64,000 nucleotides of DNA from Centroberyx gerrardi. Taxonomy: Eukaryota; Chordata; Actinopteri; Beryciformes; Berycidae. Shown here piece after piece: positions 8,960 to 20,014 of the stretch; the first letter of the stretch is position 1; every line of letters begins with the position of its first letter. The position numbers and the translations under genes were made by a program. The stretch lies in assembly GCF_048128805.1 (NCBI RefSeq), contig NC_136002.1, forward strand, positions 34,053,542-34,117,541. The letters run 5' to 3'. The notes below the pieces were generated by a model. It did not search any database and was not told the origin of the DNA. It saw only the letters and a list, made by a program, of their open reading frames with translations.

Positions 8960-10505
8960 GTGTTGGGAGACATGAATGCCAAGATTGGAATGGATAACAA
9001 CGACTGGAAAGGAACAGAAGGTCTGGGACAGATGAATGAGAACGGGCTTCTCTTTGCAGGCTTTTGTGCCCTCAACGAGCTAGTGATTGGAGGCAGTCTC
9101 TTCCCACACAAACAAACCCACAAAGCTACATGGATATCCCCGGACCACCGCACCGAGAATCAGATCGACCACATCGCAATAGACAGGAAATGGAGGAGAG
9201 TTCTCCTTGATGTCAGAGTCAAGAGGGGAGCCGATATAGACTCAGACCACCATCTTCTCGTGGGAGAACTCCGGATGAAGTTGGCAGTAAAAAAGAAAGC
9301 TGGAAACAGGGTACAGAGAAGATTTGAGACAAGAAAACTAAAATACATCAAGGTACGGCAGGAATGGGGAATTCTGCTTTGAAACCGGTTCCAAGACCTA
9401 GCAGAGGGAGAAAACATAAATGACAAATGGGAAAGATGCAAGAAGGCTATCACTAACACTTGCAAAACTGTCCTGGGGCACAGAGACCCCAGAAGAAAAG
9501 ATTGGATCACTGATGCAACATGGAGAGAGATTGAAGCCAGGCGAGACATCAAATTGAAACTCAACAGAGAGACAGACAGCAATAAGAAGGAAGGCCTCCG
9601 ACAAGTCTACCAACAAAATAACAGAGTGGTCAGTAAGAGCTGCAAGAAGGACAAGAAAGCACAGGCAGAGGAGCTCGCCAACGAAGCGGAGGCAGCAGCC
9701 AGGCAGAACAATGCTAAGGAATTGTACAAAATCACCCAACAGTTGGTTGGTAAGAACAAGAGCTTTAGCCGACCTATCAGAGACAAACAGGGAAACCTTC
9801 TCACTAAAGAGTCCCAACAACTAGAGCGCTGGAAGGAACACTGTCTGGGGAAGTCCTGAACAGACCTTCCCCAGACACCCCCCCAGATATTGAAGAAGCG
9901 AGACAAGACTTAAACATCAACTGTGATAGGATATCAAAGGAAGAAATAAAGACAGCCAGCAAAAAGTTGAAGCTGGGCAGGGCACCACGAAATGACAACA
10001 TCCCCCCTGATGTGCTGAAAGCAGACATCAGTGCCACCGCTGACATCCTACAATTTTTAACTCAAATGTAAAATCTGTCCTACTCTATGGCTGTGAAACC
10101 TGGAAAACCACAAAAACAATCATGCAAGTGTTCATTAACAACTGCCTCCGATACATACTGAGGATATGGTGGCCTAACAAAATAACAAATGTAGACCTGT
10201 GGAAACAGACAAACCAGGAGCGAATCAACAATCAAATCAAAAATAGAAAGTAGAGATGGATCGGACATACACTCAGAAAGGAATCAACCAACATAACAAG
10301 ACAGGCTCTGGACTACAACCCACAAGGAAAGAGGAAGCCAGGGAGACCAAAAACTAACTGGAGGCGGTCCACGCTCGATGAGCTAGATAAGATGGGGACC
10401 TCCTGGCAAGAATCAAAGACCATTGCGCAGAAGAGAGTGAGGTGGAGATCCATGGTGGACACCCTATGCTCCCAAGGGGGCCAAGAGGATTAAGTCAAGT
10501 AAGTC
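8960..10505 (+). mobile_element. 5'-truncated, internally deleted LINE inserted into the L2 copy
   Basis: Flanked by a 12-bp direct repeat ACCTACCAAGCT (8948-8959 and 10506-10517). It opens in the endonuclease domain with GDMNAKIG, ENGLLFAGF, TENQIDHI and SDHHLL (to about 9260). A linker follows with RPIRDKQGNLLTKE (about 9770). The RT domain starts near 9960 but is cut near 10055. Sequence resumes with the C-terminal end NVKSVLLYGCETW, RWIGHTLRK and KRKPGRPK, ending near 10494. Most of the RT, including the catalytic YADD region, is missing. The style suggests an RTE- or Nimb-like clade; I cannot decide which. Confidence 0.8.
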
Positions 10506-11424
10506 ACCTACCAAGCTACACATTGTGGTGATCTACTGCCCCCCTGGTCAGCTTGGTGACTTCCTTGATGAGATGGATGTCCTTCTCTCCTTCTTTCCTG
10601 AAGATGGCACTTATGGTGACTTAAACATCCAGCCAGAGAAATTGCAGTCTCTGGCCTTCCTTAACTTTTTCTCGTCTTTTGACCATACCCTTTCTCAATC
10701 TCCTCTGACTCACAAGGCAGTGATCCTACTTGACCTTATCTTCACTAGATCCTGCTGCACCTCCAACCTTACGGTCCTTCTTGACTTGTCTGCTGCTTTT
10801 GACACAGTTGACCACCAATTCCTTCTCTCCATCCTATCTGAACTGGGCATTACTGGATCTGCACACTCCTGGTTTGCATCCTATCTGTCTTACCGCTCAT
10901 ACCAGGTCTCATGGAGAGGATCTCTGTCCAGACCTTGCATACTTGACATCGGTGTCCCTCGAAGCTCAGTCCTGGGCCCCATGCTATTCTCTCTGTATAC
11001 TAAATCCCTCGGCCATGTGATCTCCTCTCATGGCTTCTCCTATCACTGTTATGCTGATAACACTCAGCTCTACCTCTCCTTCCTCAGAAACACAAATTGA
11101 TGGGTGCATCTCCGCATGTCTTAAAGACATCAGTGCTTGGATGTCTGTGCACCACCTCAAGCTCAATCTTGACAAGATGGAGCTACTCTTTCTCCCTGAG
11201 AAAGATTGCCCTCTCACAGACCTCTCCATCACCATTGACAACACCACTGTGTTGCCCTCTCAGACTGCCAAGAACCTCGGGGTGATCCTGGACAACCAGC
11301 TGTCCTGCTCTCCCTACATTGCAGCGACAACCCACTCCTGTAGGTTCTCCCTCTATAACATCTGCAAAATATTCCCATTCCTTACGAGGGAAGCGGCACA
11401 ATTCCTGGTAAAGGCACTTGAGGC

Positions 11425-11862
11425 CGTCACTGTGTCACTTGCCGGAAGCCAGAAGTCGGAAGCGCTGCTGTTTACGGTGTGTGTGTGGTCGGAGGGCTCC
11501 TTGTCTCTTGTCCACTGCCTGGCTAATCGGTTTCTCCTTTCTGGCTGCCTCCCTCTTACAACCTAGCTTAACTGTAACTCATCACTTGCAGTTGGGCTAA
11601 AACGTAACCGGGTGCCGGCTGTGTGAGGCGATCTAACTGTCGTCTCGCCCCAGCTGGCTGTGCAGTACCGGGGGGGGAACTAGCCGCTCTGGCCAGGTAA
11701 GTGAGCAGAGGCGGGGTGTGTCCTACCGGCTGCACCACACTCGTTTGAGTAGTTGTTTTACCGATTTTATCCATTTGTTTTAAACTTTTATCACTCTCCT
11801 CCTTTTAATTGACGGACACACATCCGATTGTTTTAGCCATGACGCCGCACAGCTCTCTGGCC
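11425..11862. other. Block of unknown origin inside the L2 copy
   Basis: L2 reverse-transcriptase coding stops matching after KAL at about 11422 and resumes at DY-CNLLPG near 11865. The 440 bases between are GC-rich with no long frame. It is presumably an insertion. I see no terminal repeats and no obvious target duplication. Confidence 0.5.
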
Positions 11863-12440
11863 GATGCAGAGATTACTTGTAATCTCCTGCCTGGCACACT
11901 GCAACACTCTTCTGGCCAGGCGACCCACCTCTGCCATCAGACCTTTACAGCACACCAAAATTCTCTCACGTCACTCCCCTCTTCCGGTCACTTCACTGGC
12001 TTCCCATCTCTGCTCGTATAAAATTTAAGACTCTGGTACTCTCCTACAGGGCAGAACATCAGACTGCTCCTCCCCATCTGCAATCTCTGGTCAGGTTCCA
12101 AACCCCGCCTTGCTCGCTCCACTCCTCCACCCTTGCAGGTCGCCTCGCCCCTCCATCGCTACGTGGTGTCATAAGTCGCTCATCCCGGCCGCAACTCTTC
12201 TCATTCCTGGCACCACAATGGTGGAACGAGCTCCGCCCTTCTGTCAGAACGTCTGAATCACTGATCATCTTTCACTGGAGACTGAAGACACATCTCTTCA
12301 GGTTACACCTGGACCCCACTTCAACTAACCTATCATGTAACGATCTTCTTCCCCTTCTACTCTAGTAAAAATTTTGATTTTACAAATGCTACTTATTCCT
12401 ATTAAAAGGCTTAGCTGATGAATACTGAGATACACAATTG

Positions 12441-13345
12441 TGTTTCCAATTGAATAGAATTGACTGGATTTGTTCATATAGCTTTGTTAATATGGTTATT
12501 ATGGTCGGGAGGTGCAGCTGGGGCATTGATGGTGTTGCGGACTGCTGTCTCTGTTTCGGCTGTTCTGTTCTTCGGACTTTCTGTCCATCGGGGAGTCCTC
12601 CGTGTGCAGCGGTGGTGGCTTTGCGGACCTTGGGCGTTCTGGCTGTCGGGTTCTTGGGATGTTCGGGTTGTGTTGTGCGGGGGGTGGCCTTCGCCTCTCG
12701 GGGCGGCAGTTGACTGGTGGGTTTTGCGGGGGCGGGTGCTGTCTCTGGTGGATTGGCCGGCGCGGTTGCCTGGTGCCTGCGGGCCGGTCGCGCCTGTGTC
12801 GGGTGCTGCAGGGTACATGGTGCGGGGCTTCCCCTGGATGTCTCGGGGGCTTGGCGGCTGGAGTGCCTGGGGTCTGCGGGGCTGTCATTGCTGTGCGTGG
12901 GGTATTCTTGATGGGCGGGGGGTTTGGGGAGTGGAGCAGTTGTTTGGAGTGGAGGCAGTGGTTTGTGGCATTGTCATATGGAGTTTTCTCAGGGGCTCCA
13001 AACTTTTAAACTTTTAAGCTTTTGAACTTTTGAATGGCAGTGTATCTCCTTTTTATTTGTTTGTTTATTGTGTTTCTTCTTCACGTTCACTTTTATCTGT
13101 TTACAGCTGTGTTTAGTTGCATGTCTGTTCGTTTTCTAGTTGTATCCATTTATTCCCTGTATTACCTTTTATTCCTTTTTTGTTATTTTTTATTTATTTA
13201 TGTTTATTATTCAACTGTTTTATTTATTTGATTGTGGTAAATTCTGCATCATTGTTTTTTGGGGGTTTTATTGTATGTAAAGCACTTTGTAAACTTTGCT
13301 TTTAGAAAAATGCTATACAAATAAAGTTATTATTAAGTTATTATT
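12441..13345 (+). mobile_element. Retroposon 3' end: G/T-biased block plus TTATTA tail
   Basis: From about 12500 to 12965 the plus strand is very rich in G and T and poor in A. It is followed by T-rich sequence and the tail GTAAAGCACTTTGTAAAC .. AATAAAGTTATTATTA (about 13277-13345). Similar tails occur at 25195-25300 and 28390-28470 and are typical of non-LTR retroposon 3' ends in fish. The long frames in the G/T block are composition artefacts. The coding part of the parent element is absent. Confidence 0.5.
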
Positions 13346-14154
13346 ATCAGTAGACTTATAAATGAATTGAAACACATTTTGTTGTTAATATGAGGTCTGT
13401 AATTAAAGTGATTTTGCATGAAAAATTAAACTTTCGAAGTAGAAATCACTTCAGCTTATCTGCCTTCACACATCGTACCAAAGAACAAATTCAGCTAATT
13501 CACAAATTAGTTACAACTCACATTTACATCAGCTATGACAAATATCTACCATGTTAACTGAGTGCCATTTAATCTAACTTATATAGCAGCCATACCTTAT
13601 TAATATTAGACATTCATCTAACATTCATCTAACTAAATAAACATATGAATATTTAGGTAATCATGTTAGGTTAAGTGGCATTCCGTTAACATGGTAGCTA
13701 AAGTGAGATGTGGCTAAAATAGCTAACACTAATAAAATGGCTAAACATACCGGTAACTAATATGTTCCTCTTAGCTACAATCAGTGAGAAAAGTAAGTAA
13801 ATTATCTACTAACTTGTGACAAAGTGTCTCCGCAAACAGTTATTATTTGATAACTGCCAGTCTTTCCCAATTCCAACATGAATCGGCCTCTTCAGCAGGT
13901 TTATCAGGCCAGCAGCAGCACTTTATTGCTCCAGGTCTCTTCTTGCTTTTATTTTTTGCCCAGGTCTCTTTGTTTATTTGCCTGCTCTGCCTTACCTGAT
14001 GGAAACTGAAAGAATCCCAATCCATTTTCCCTTGAAATTCTCTGTTTGCACCCCAAACACATTTTTCAGTTATTTTGCTCCAGTGTAAACTTCAGCCAGT
14101 GTCAAGTTAGAAAAAGAATCCAAAAGTGCCTGAAGCATAGTTGTTTACACTGCA
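13346..14154. other. AT-rich spacer, no gene seen
   Basis: Contains scattered copies of words such as AACATTCATCTAAC and GTTAACATGGTAGC, suggesting an old repeat around 13550-13700. No frame or RNA gene recognised. Confidence 0.4.
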
Positions 14155-14177
14155 TGAATATCTGATTGACAGGTAAA

Positions 14178-14238
14178 GGCCTTTGATAATGAGGTGGGAC
14201 TGACCTGGTAGGTTTCTCCTGTCTTGAAAAGGTATAAA
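14178..14238 (+). promoter_or_regulatory. OR2 promoter: homeodomain-type box plus TATA
   Basis: GGCCTTTGATAATGAGGT at 14178-14195 and TATAAA at 14233-14238, with the same 37-bp gap as in OR1. The start codon lies about 420 bp downstream. Confidence 0.65.
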
Positions 14239-14659
14239 GCAGCAGACATTGCTGCGGTCTACAGTTAGACATGATTACAGCTGTGTACAGGACAACAGAT
14301 GACGAATGTTAAATTGTGTGTAACATGTAAACTTTGTTGTGTCATTTATAAACTTGTATTGAAAGGTTCCTGGATATTCTGCGTGGGTAGGGGAGTGAAT
14401 TGTAAGTTTGGGTTGCTTCTCACATTTGTTAATTTTCTTTACACTTGATGATCATTTCTAAATGAAAGCTCAGCAAAGCAGTGTTAGTAGAGTGTCAGTT
14501 TAAAGCTTAGCAAATATGTGAAAGTGGTGTTGCTTTTTCCAAAATGCTGTCTTTGAAAACTATACCAAATGTTTAACTTTGAGATAAATAATGAGAAGCA
14601 TTAATTCAAATTAATTCATGTGCACACTAATTATTGTTTTGTGAACTAAATCAAGGATA

Positions 14660-15577
14660 ATGGTCAATTCTACTCTATCTTATTTCATTCTTGGGGCTTA
14701 TATGCATGTTGGACCTTTGAAATACTTTTATTTTATGATAACTGCATTGTTATACATTACAATTGTTTTTTCCAACACAGCACTCATTGTGATTATCTGT
14801 ATGAAGAGAAGCTTACATGAACCTATGTATCTTTTTCTGTGCAGCCTGTTTGTAAATGAACTGTATGGCAGTGCAGGGTTGTTTCCATTCCTTCTGGTTC
14901 AGATAATCTCTGACACTCACACTGTTTCTGCCTCATTTTGTTTTTTGCAGATTTTCTGTTTATATACATATGCACATATAGAGTTTTGCAACTTAGCCCT
15001 CATGTCTTATGACAGGTACCTTGCTATCTGTTGTCCTCTACAATATAATACACGTATGACATCTAACAAGGTGGCTGTCTTTATTGTTGTGATATGGTTG
15101 TACTCTTTTCTCAAATTCCTGATCACTCTATCCTTGAGCATTCGTTTGACATTGTGTAGAAACATCATAAACAGTGTGTTTTGCCACAACTACCTGGTTG
15201 CTAAGCTGGCATGCTCTGACACCACTGTAAATAACATCTATGGGATATTTGGCACTGTTGTCACCATCTTAGTCCCTCTAATTCCAATCCTTTTCTCTTA
15301 CATGAAGATTCTTAAAGTTTGTTTTGCTGGTTCAAAAGAGACCAGACAAAAAGCTGTTAGTACCTGCACACCTCACCTTGCTTCCCTTCTGAACTTTTCC
15401 TTTGGGTGCTGCTTTGAAATATTGCAGAGCAGATTTGACATGACCAGTGTGCCCAGTGTGTTGCGCATTATTTCATCACTGTATTTTTTAATAATCCAAC
15501 CGCTTTTCAATCCTATCATGTATGGAATGCAAATGTCCAAAATACGAAAGATATGTAAAAGTCTGGTCTATTGTTAA
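14660..15577 (+). CDS. Odorant receptor OR2, intact single-exon GPCR
   Basis: A 305-residue receptor, near-identical paralog of OR1 and product of the direct duplication. It begins MVNST. Marks are LHEPMY, MSYDRYLAIC, KAVSTCTPH and NPIMYG. Changes from OR1 cluster in the TM3 start (FCLYTYAHIEFCN against YCLYTYASVEFCS), in the third extracellular half and near TM5. TM3 and TM5 include ligand-pocket positions in ORs generally, so the two copies may differ in odor tuning; this is inference. No disabling change is seen. Confidence 0.93.
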   Translation: MVNSTLSYFILGAYMHVGPLKYFYFMITALLYITIVFSNTALIVIICMKRSLHEPMYLFLCSLFVNELYGSAGLFPFLLVQIISDTHTVSASFCFLQIFCLYTYAHIEFCNLALMSYDRYLAICCPLQYNTRMTSNKVAVFIVVIWLYSFLKFLITLSLSIRLTLCRNIINSVFCHNYLVAKLACSDTTVNNIYGIFGTVVTILVPLIPILFSYMKILKVCFAGSKETRQKAVSTCTPHLASLLNFSFGCCFEILQSRFDMTSVPSVLRIISSLYFLIIQPLFNPIMYGMQMSKIRKICKSLVYC

Positions 15578-15763
15578 ATGTAGGCTGGTTCCAGGGTTCC
15601 TGTGTAGGTGTAGTAAGTCTGGAAGAGTACCGGAAAATAAATATATAAATAAAAATAATATTTTGTAGTCTTGAAAAGTTTGTTGATTTCACAAAAAAAG
15701 CAAAATAATGGAAAAATTATCCCGATAGTGCCCCACTGTCATTTACTTTATTTGGATTGTGGT

Positions 15764-16079
15764 CTGGTGAAATAAAAGTTCAGTAAATTCAGTGAATTTA
15801 AACAAAATATGAATAAGTTAGGTAACATTTTTTTCAGGGTGAGTGAGTGTAGGCAGTGCAAATAACTACAACATAATTTCATGTTTTCTTCTTCCTCCTT
15901 TCTTCTTCCTCTTCCTCTATTTTCCCTATAATTAGTACTTAATGTCATGGTTCTTTCCAGGAAACTTAACAGTTTAACAGAAACTCCACTTCTCCACTTC
16001 TTGTATTAATATCTTACCATCTCCCATTTTTACAATGAAATGTCAAACTATTAACGACTCTGTTTATATTCTTTTATAG
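15764..16079. other. Non-coding 3' spacer
   Basis: AT-rich, with a pyrimidine run of TTCTTCCTCC type at about 15887-15920. No gene seen. Confidence 0.45.
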
Positions 16080-16099
16080 TAATGATTCTAATAAAAATA

Positions 16100-16500
16100 T
16101 ACCCAAAGTCAGATTTTTGTGCAAAACAAAATCATAAATTAGAAAACAACAAATACAAAATCAAAACAGCATTTTAAGAAACAAAACACCAAATTGGAAA
16201 ACAAAACCATGAATCAGAATACAAAACAAAAAATAAGAAATGAAAACAATATTTAAAAAAACAGAACCCAAAATCGCAAAACAAAACCATGAATCAGAAA
16301 ACAAAACAACAAATAAGAAATCAAAACATTTTAAAAAACAAAACAAAATTGCAAAACAAAAACACAAAATCACAAAGCCAAACAACAAATCAGAGAACCA
16401 TACAGCAATTCAAAAAATACAAATCAAAATCAGAAGGCAAAACAATTAATCAGAAAACACAACACAAAGTCATGAAGCAAAACAACCAATAGCAAAACAC
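16100..16500. repeat. A-rich minisatellite
   Basis: Degenerate tandem array built from CAAAACAAAA and AATCAGAAAAC words. The phrase AAAACCATGAATCAG recurs exactly 80 bp apart (16203 and 16283), indicating an approximately 80-bp higher-order unit made of shorter subunits. Apparent Lys/Asn/Gln-rich frames are composition artefacts. Confidence 0.8.
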
Positions 16501-17829
16501 TCCTCAAGCAGGCTGGTGTGTAGGGCTGGACCATAGTTTGAGGGTATGGGGGGGTTAGGCCTGTACCATTGCCTGGAGGGAGTAGCCCCAAAGGAACGCT
16601 AGATGGCTTTGATTTTTACGTGCCATTACTAGTGTCCCAAAGACTTCTATACAAAAAGACCTACCAGGCACTTCATTTTGTGGCTGCTCTTTGGTGGCTC
16701 AAACATTCACCCAGGGTGCGAATTGCCGGGGGGGATGGGGGGGATGGGGGGGATGGGGGGGATTTCCCTCCCTCTGCTTTTGATATCCCCCCCTCCGGTC
16801 ATCCATTTTTATCGCCGGTGGGGATACGTTTTATCCCTGCTTCTGGTCAGACTGAATTAAATAAATGCATTTCCTATGCCCGACAGTTAGATTGCGCAGT
16901 GAAATGCAATCGCAGGTGGGGACACGCTTTCCCCTACTCTCTGGCATGTTTTATTCTGTCAGTAAATTAAATGTACCAATAAGACAGTACATGGCGCAAA
17001 CAACTTCCAAAAAAACCCGCATGGATTATAGAAGGTGCGTTCTTTCCAGCTCATAAATTTGCAGAGCTGTGGATAAGAGAAGGGCGACCAAGTGTAAAAA
17101 GAAAAGGAGGTCCGTCATCAACACTAATTGTTTTGCTAAAAGAACGGTATGTGAGAAATCTTTCTTCCTTTCGTCAGCATCGCTGCTGTCCACAAACACG
17201 CGCTGACTGGCACACAGCTGGCATCACCTGCAGGCCAGACGCATAAAACTGGAGATTCAAGCCAAAGCAGCCACTGTATTACGCACAGCCATTACGCACC
17301 GGCACCGCTGTATATTTTGACCCATAATGGCCCGATTGATCACACCAGTAGGTCTGATTTATTATCTGATGTGCGTTATTCCTATTCCCACATTACTGTA
17401 CGATATGGTGACAATATGTAAACCTATTTACTCCACTAGAATAGAAATCAGGCATGTAGAAAAGGGATGTTAACGCACGCAAAAATAAAATGTCGCACAA
17501 ATTCCCTCTTTTATATTATCCATCTCTTTGCCACATAGCTATATCACACTCACCGGGAGCTGACACAAGCATGCATGAGTGTATGCATGCTTGCATGGAG
17601 GTATGCAAGCATGCATACACGGCATTCTCCTACTCAGAATCTCTCTCTCTCCCTGTGTGGCTCATATATGACATACGGATATGGTCATGATATATATTGA
17701 CATATATAGATAGAATTCGTTGGGGAACAATAATATGTGTATGATAGGGGTTTGCACTTGTATTTTTCATTTTCACGCCTCCTTGTGTAAAATATCACCC
17801 GGCAAAAATGCATTCCAAAAATATCCCTC
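16501..17829. other. Non-coding stretch with a G-run microsatellite
   Basis: GGGGGGAT-type units repeat four times at about 16728-16764. A short palindromic TGCATGC-rich patch lies at about 17570-17625. Otherwise I see no gene, RNA or recognised repeat. Confidence 0.45.
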
Positions 17830-19094
17830 TGTTTTTTTTACAAATCGCACTCTGCGTTCACCGTTCCTGCTTGGCCATAGTATCATGGACACGTTACCAT
17901 AAAAGTTCTAATAAAGTCATCCGTTTTCACAAAACGCAGCTTGTGGGAGCTAATGCTACTATGCTTATGACACTGATGATGACAACTATGGTGATCAGAT
18001 GCCCAGAACTTACCAGCAAATTCAACCTAAAAGTACTGATTGAGCACATTGTGAGGAAAACATAAGAAGGACAGAAGGCCATTGAAACCACCAGACCAGG
18101 TGGTGTGGTTGCATTAATTAGAATTGTCCCATTTGTATGCACCTTCTGGCTCAGATGGTAAGATCATGAAGATACTAGAAGTAAATGAAGAAGCTACCAC
18201 TCCCTGGGACTACACCATGCAGAGGACCTGCAGTGAACCACTACAGGGCTTCTACCTTTACTTGAGTGACTCCGTTGCTGTTGGCACTCCTCTGTCAGTT
18301 GTGACTGTCCAAGTATGATCACTCCCAACAACAGCATGGTCCAAGGAGCTAAACACCATGGATGCAAATGGTACAGAGGGAATGTAGCAACAGCTCAGCA
18401 TTTTACGTGAAGAACCTGGCTACACAGCTCCCACCCATTGAGGTGCACACACTACAGGATTTGAGACAACACAGCTTAACTATTTGCAATGTGGCCACAG
18501 TGGTGGAAATCTTCTTGCCAGCAACCATGCTCAGTGATCCAGATGGAGCTGCTCTCAACTTCAGTCTCAGAGTAACTAAAGCACTTAAGAGAACTTAAGA
18601 ACTTCAAATGTCTTAGAGAAGAGGTCCAGAAGAAGAGAGATGAGGTGTATACTCATGGTGAAATTGGGTGCACAGCTTTGGTGCATGGACTCAACAAACC
18701 TACATGTACCTATGGGAGAAGACGGACGGATACATGTGGCATCCCAGACCATCTCAATGGATATGGAAAATGTGGAAATGTGGATAGATGAGAAACCCTA
18801 TGCTCAGGGGAAAACAACCTCACCTGCTGATCAAGAACAGGTCCAAGTCCATCCCTGCAGCACTGAACCCCATGCAGGGGGAACTGCAGATCATGAAAGA
18901 GCTGATGTAATTGTTCTCCTCAGATGAACCAGGAGAAAGCATTGCCCTCCGGACAATGGATACCTGAGCCCATGCAATGTAAGGAGGCTGATATTGCATT
19001 GCTCAAGTAGACATGGCAGCAATGGTAACTATCACAGATTTGGATTTAGAGGTAACCGGTGAAACCATGACAATCATGGGATTGACTACAGAAA
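17830..19094 (+). other. Degenerate, unassigned coding-like sequence
   Basis: Balanced base composition and several 60-95 codon open stretches on the plus strand (18124-18318, 18362-18598, 18640-18927) set this apart from its AT-rich surroundings. Frames shift repeatedly, as in a decayed coding sequence. I do not recognise a domain. Candidates are an old transposon ORF or a retrocopy of a host gene. Confidence 0.3.
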
Positions 19095-19480
19095 AACTAT
19101 GATACCGCAGCTCCACCCTCACCCCATTGGGCAATGGATAAATTACCCTATGGATCCAAATCTAAAATGGGACATCAACACCACCACCATCATGAAGAAG
19201 GCCCAGCAGCAACTGTATTTCCTGAGGCAACTGAGGAAGTACAGGGTCAAACAACGCCTGCAGGTCCGATTCTACACCGCCATCATTCAGTACATACTCA
19301 CTTCAGTGAGTATGCTCACTGAAGTGCCCCCCCCCCCCCCCCCCCCCCATTATGTATTTATTGTTGGGAAGGGGGGTAAATGTAGATATGTTTAATTCAG
19401 AGCTGAAACACTGTACTGAAATCAAATACCACCAACCTGGTTGTGTGGCAATAAAGTATCTTGTATCTTGTATCCTCTCC
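19095..19480 (+). mobile_element. LINE 3' fragment (RT C-terminal end) with short repeated tail
   Basis: The translation of 19150-19300 contains DINTTTIMKKAQQQLYFLRQ and VRFYTAIIQYILTS, the region after the RT catalytic core of fish LINEs. A poly-C run follows (19327-19348), then AT-rich sequence ending CAATAAAGTATCTTGTATC with TTGTATC repeated, consistent with a LINE 3' terminus. Confidence 0.65.
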
Positions 19481-19950
19481 TGCATCCTTGAAGAGGTTGG
19501 AGACATGGAGTCGGAATGTGTTCAAAACTTCTGTCGTCGAAGTGGCTGCAAGGAGCTGTAACCAGAAGGTGGTCGGTGCTTGTCATGGCGGGAACCTAAG
19601 AACCCACTGATGAACACCAGTGGGGAAGGAGGTTGCCAAGCTGAAGAAGGAGGTCTTCTGGGCCTGGTTGGCATGAAGGACTGCTGACTCAGCAGAGATG
19701 TAATGGCATACCAGTAGTTGCAGAAGGGAAAGCCTGTGTGTAGGAGTAGTTTGTAGGAGGCTAAGGAGAATGACATTCAGGTGGCCTCAAAGAGCTTCTG
19801 GAAAATGATTCAGCAAGGAGGGGAATGCAGGACATGACAAAGTCTGTTCTCAGCACAGACAGAGAAATGCTGACCTTGACTGGGAACATTACCAGAAAGT
19901 GGAAGGACTTTGAGGAACTCCCAAACCCAAGTCTGAGCTGAGGCATCAGC
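19481..19950 (+). mobile_element. LINE fragment (linker before RT), decayed
   Basis: Translations at about 19790-19935 show SFWKMIQQ followed, in shifted frames, by a VLSTD..MLTLTGNI..KWKDFEELPNPS-like stretch, matching the FWQTIR .. LLTSTGEI .. RWKEYFEELLNP linker of fish LINEs. Several frameshifts. It lies just downstream of another LINE 3' end and may be a different copy. Confidence 0.5.
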
Positions 19951-20014
19951 TAATGGTGATCCTAACAAAGATCTTTGGCACTCTAAAGCAGGTTTTCCTC
20001 AGGAATTTGCTTGT

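Larger units (their letters stand above)
8880..12440 (+). mobile_element. L2-type LINE (Maui-like), decayed, split by a younger LINE
   Basis: The endonuclease frame reads SSFEFHAVFVSLPTKL up to 8959, is cut by the LINE at 8960-10505 and resumes KLHIVVIYCPPGQLG at about 10515. An internal deletion near 10775 joins the endonuclease to reverse transcriptase: LLDLSAAFDTVDHQ (about 10780), GVPRSSVLGPMLFS, YHCYADNTQLYLS (YADN in place of YADD) and LNLDKMELLFLP. After a foreign block at about 11425-11862 the C-terminal part continues to about 12370, with a short 3' tail. Motifs match fish L2/Maui elements. Non-functional. Confidence 0.8.
14155..15763 (+). repeat. Direct segmental duplication, copy B (OR2 with promoter)
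   Basis: Matches 5209-6741 in the same orientation. Differences are scattered substitutions plus a few indels, the largest being about 43 bp and 28 bp present here in the 5' leader and absent from copy A. The duplicated unit includes promoter, leader, coding exon and about 190 bp of 3' flank. Confidence 0.9.

Noticed and set aside
12474-13017. Overlapping long frames on both strands, some Pro/Arg-rich
   Set aside because: They arise from the G/T-biased composition. There is no domain, codon bias or start context, and frames on both strands are open at once.
16100-16500. CRISPR-like array
   Set aside because: The repeats are degenerate, A-rich and contiguous without unique spacers; a eukaryotic minisatellite.
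16569-17056. Frames of 60-133 codons around the G-run
   Set aside because: No domain; the Gly-Asp repeat is the GGGGGGAT microsatellite.
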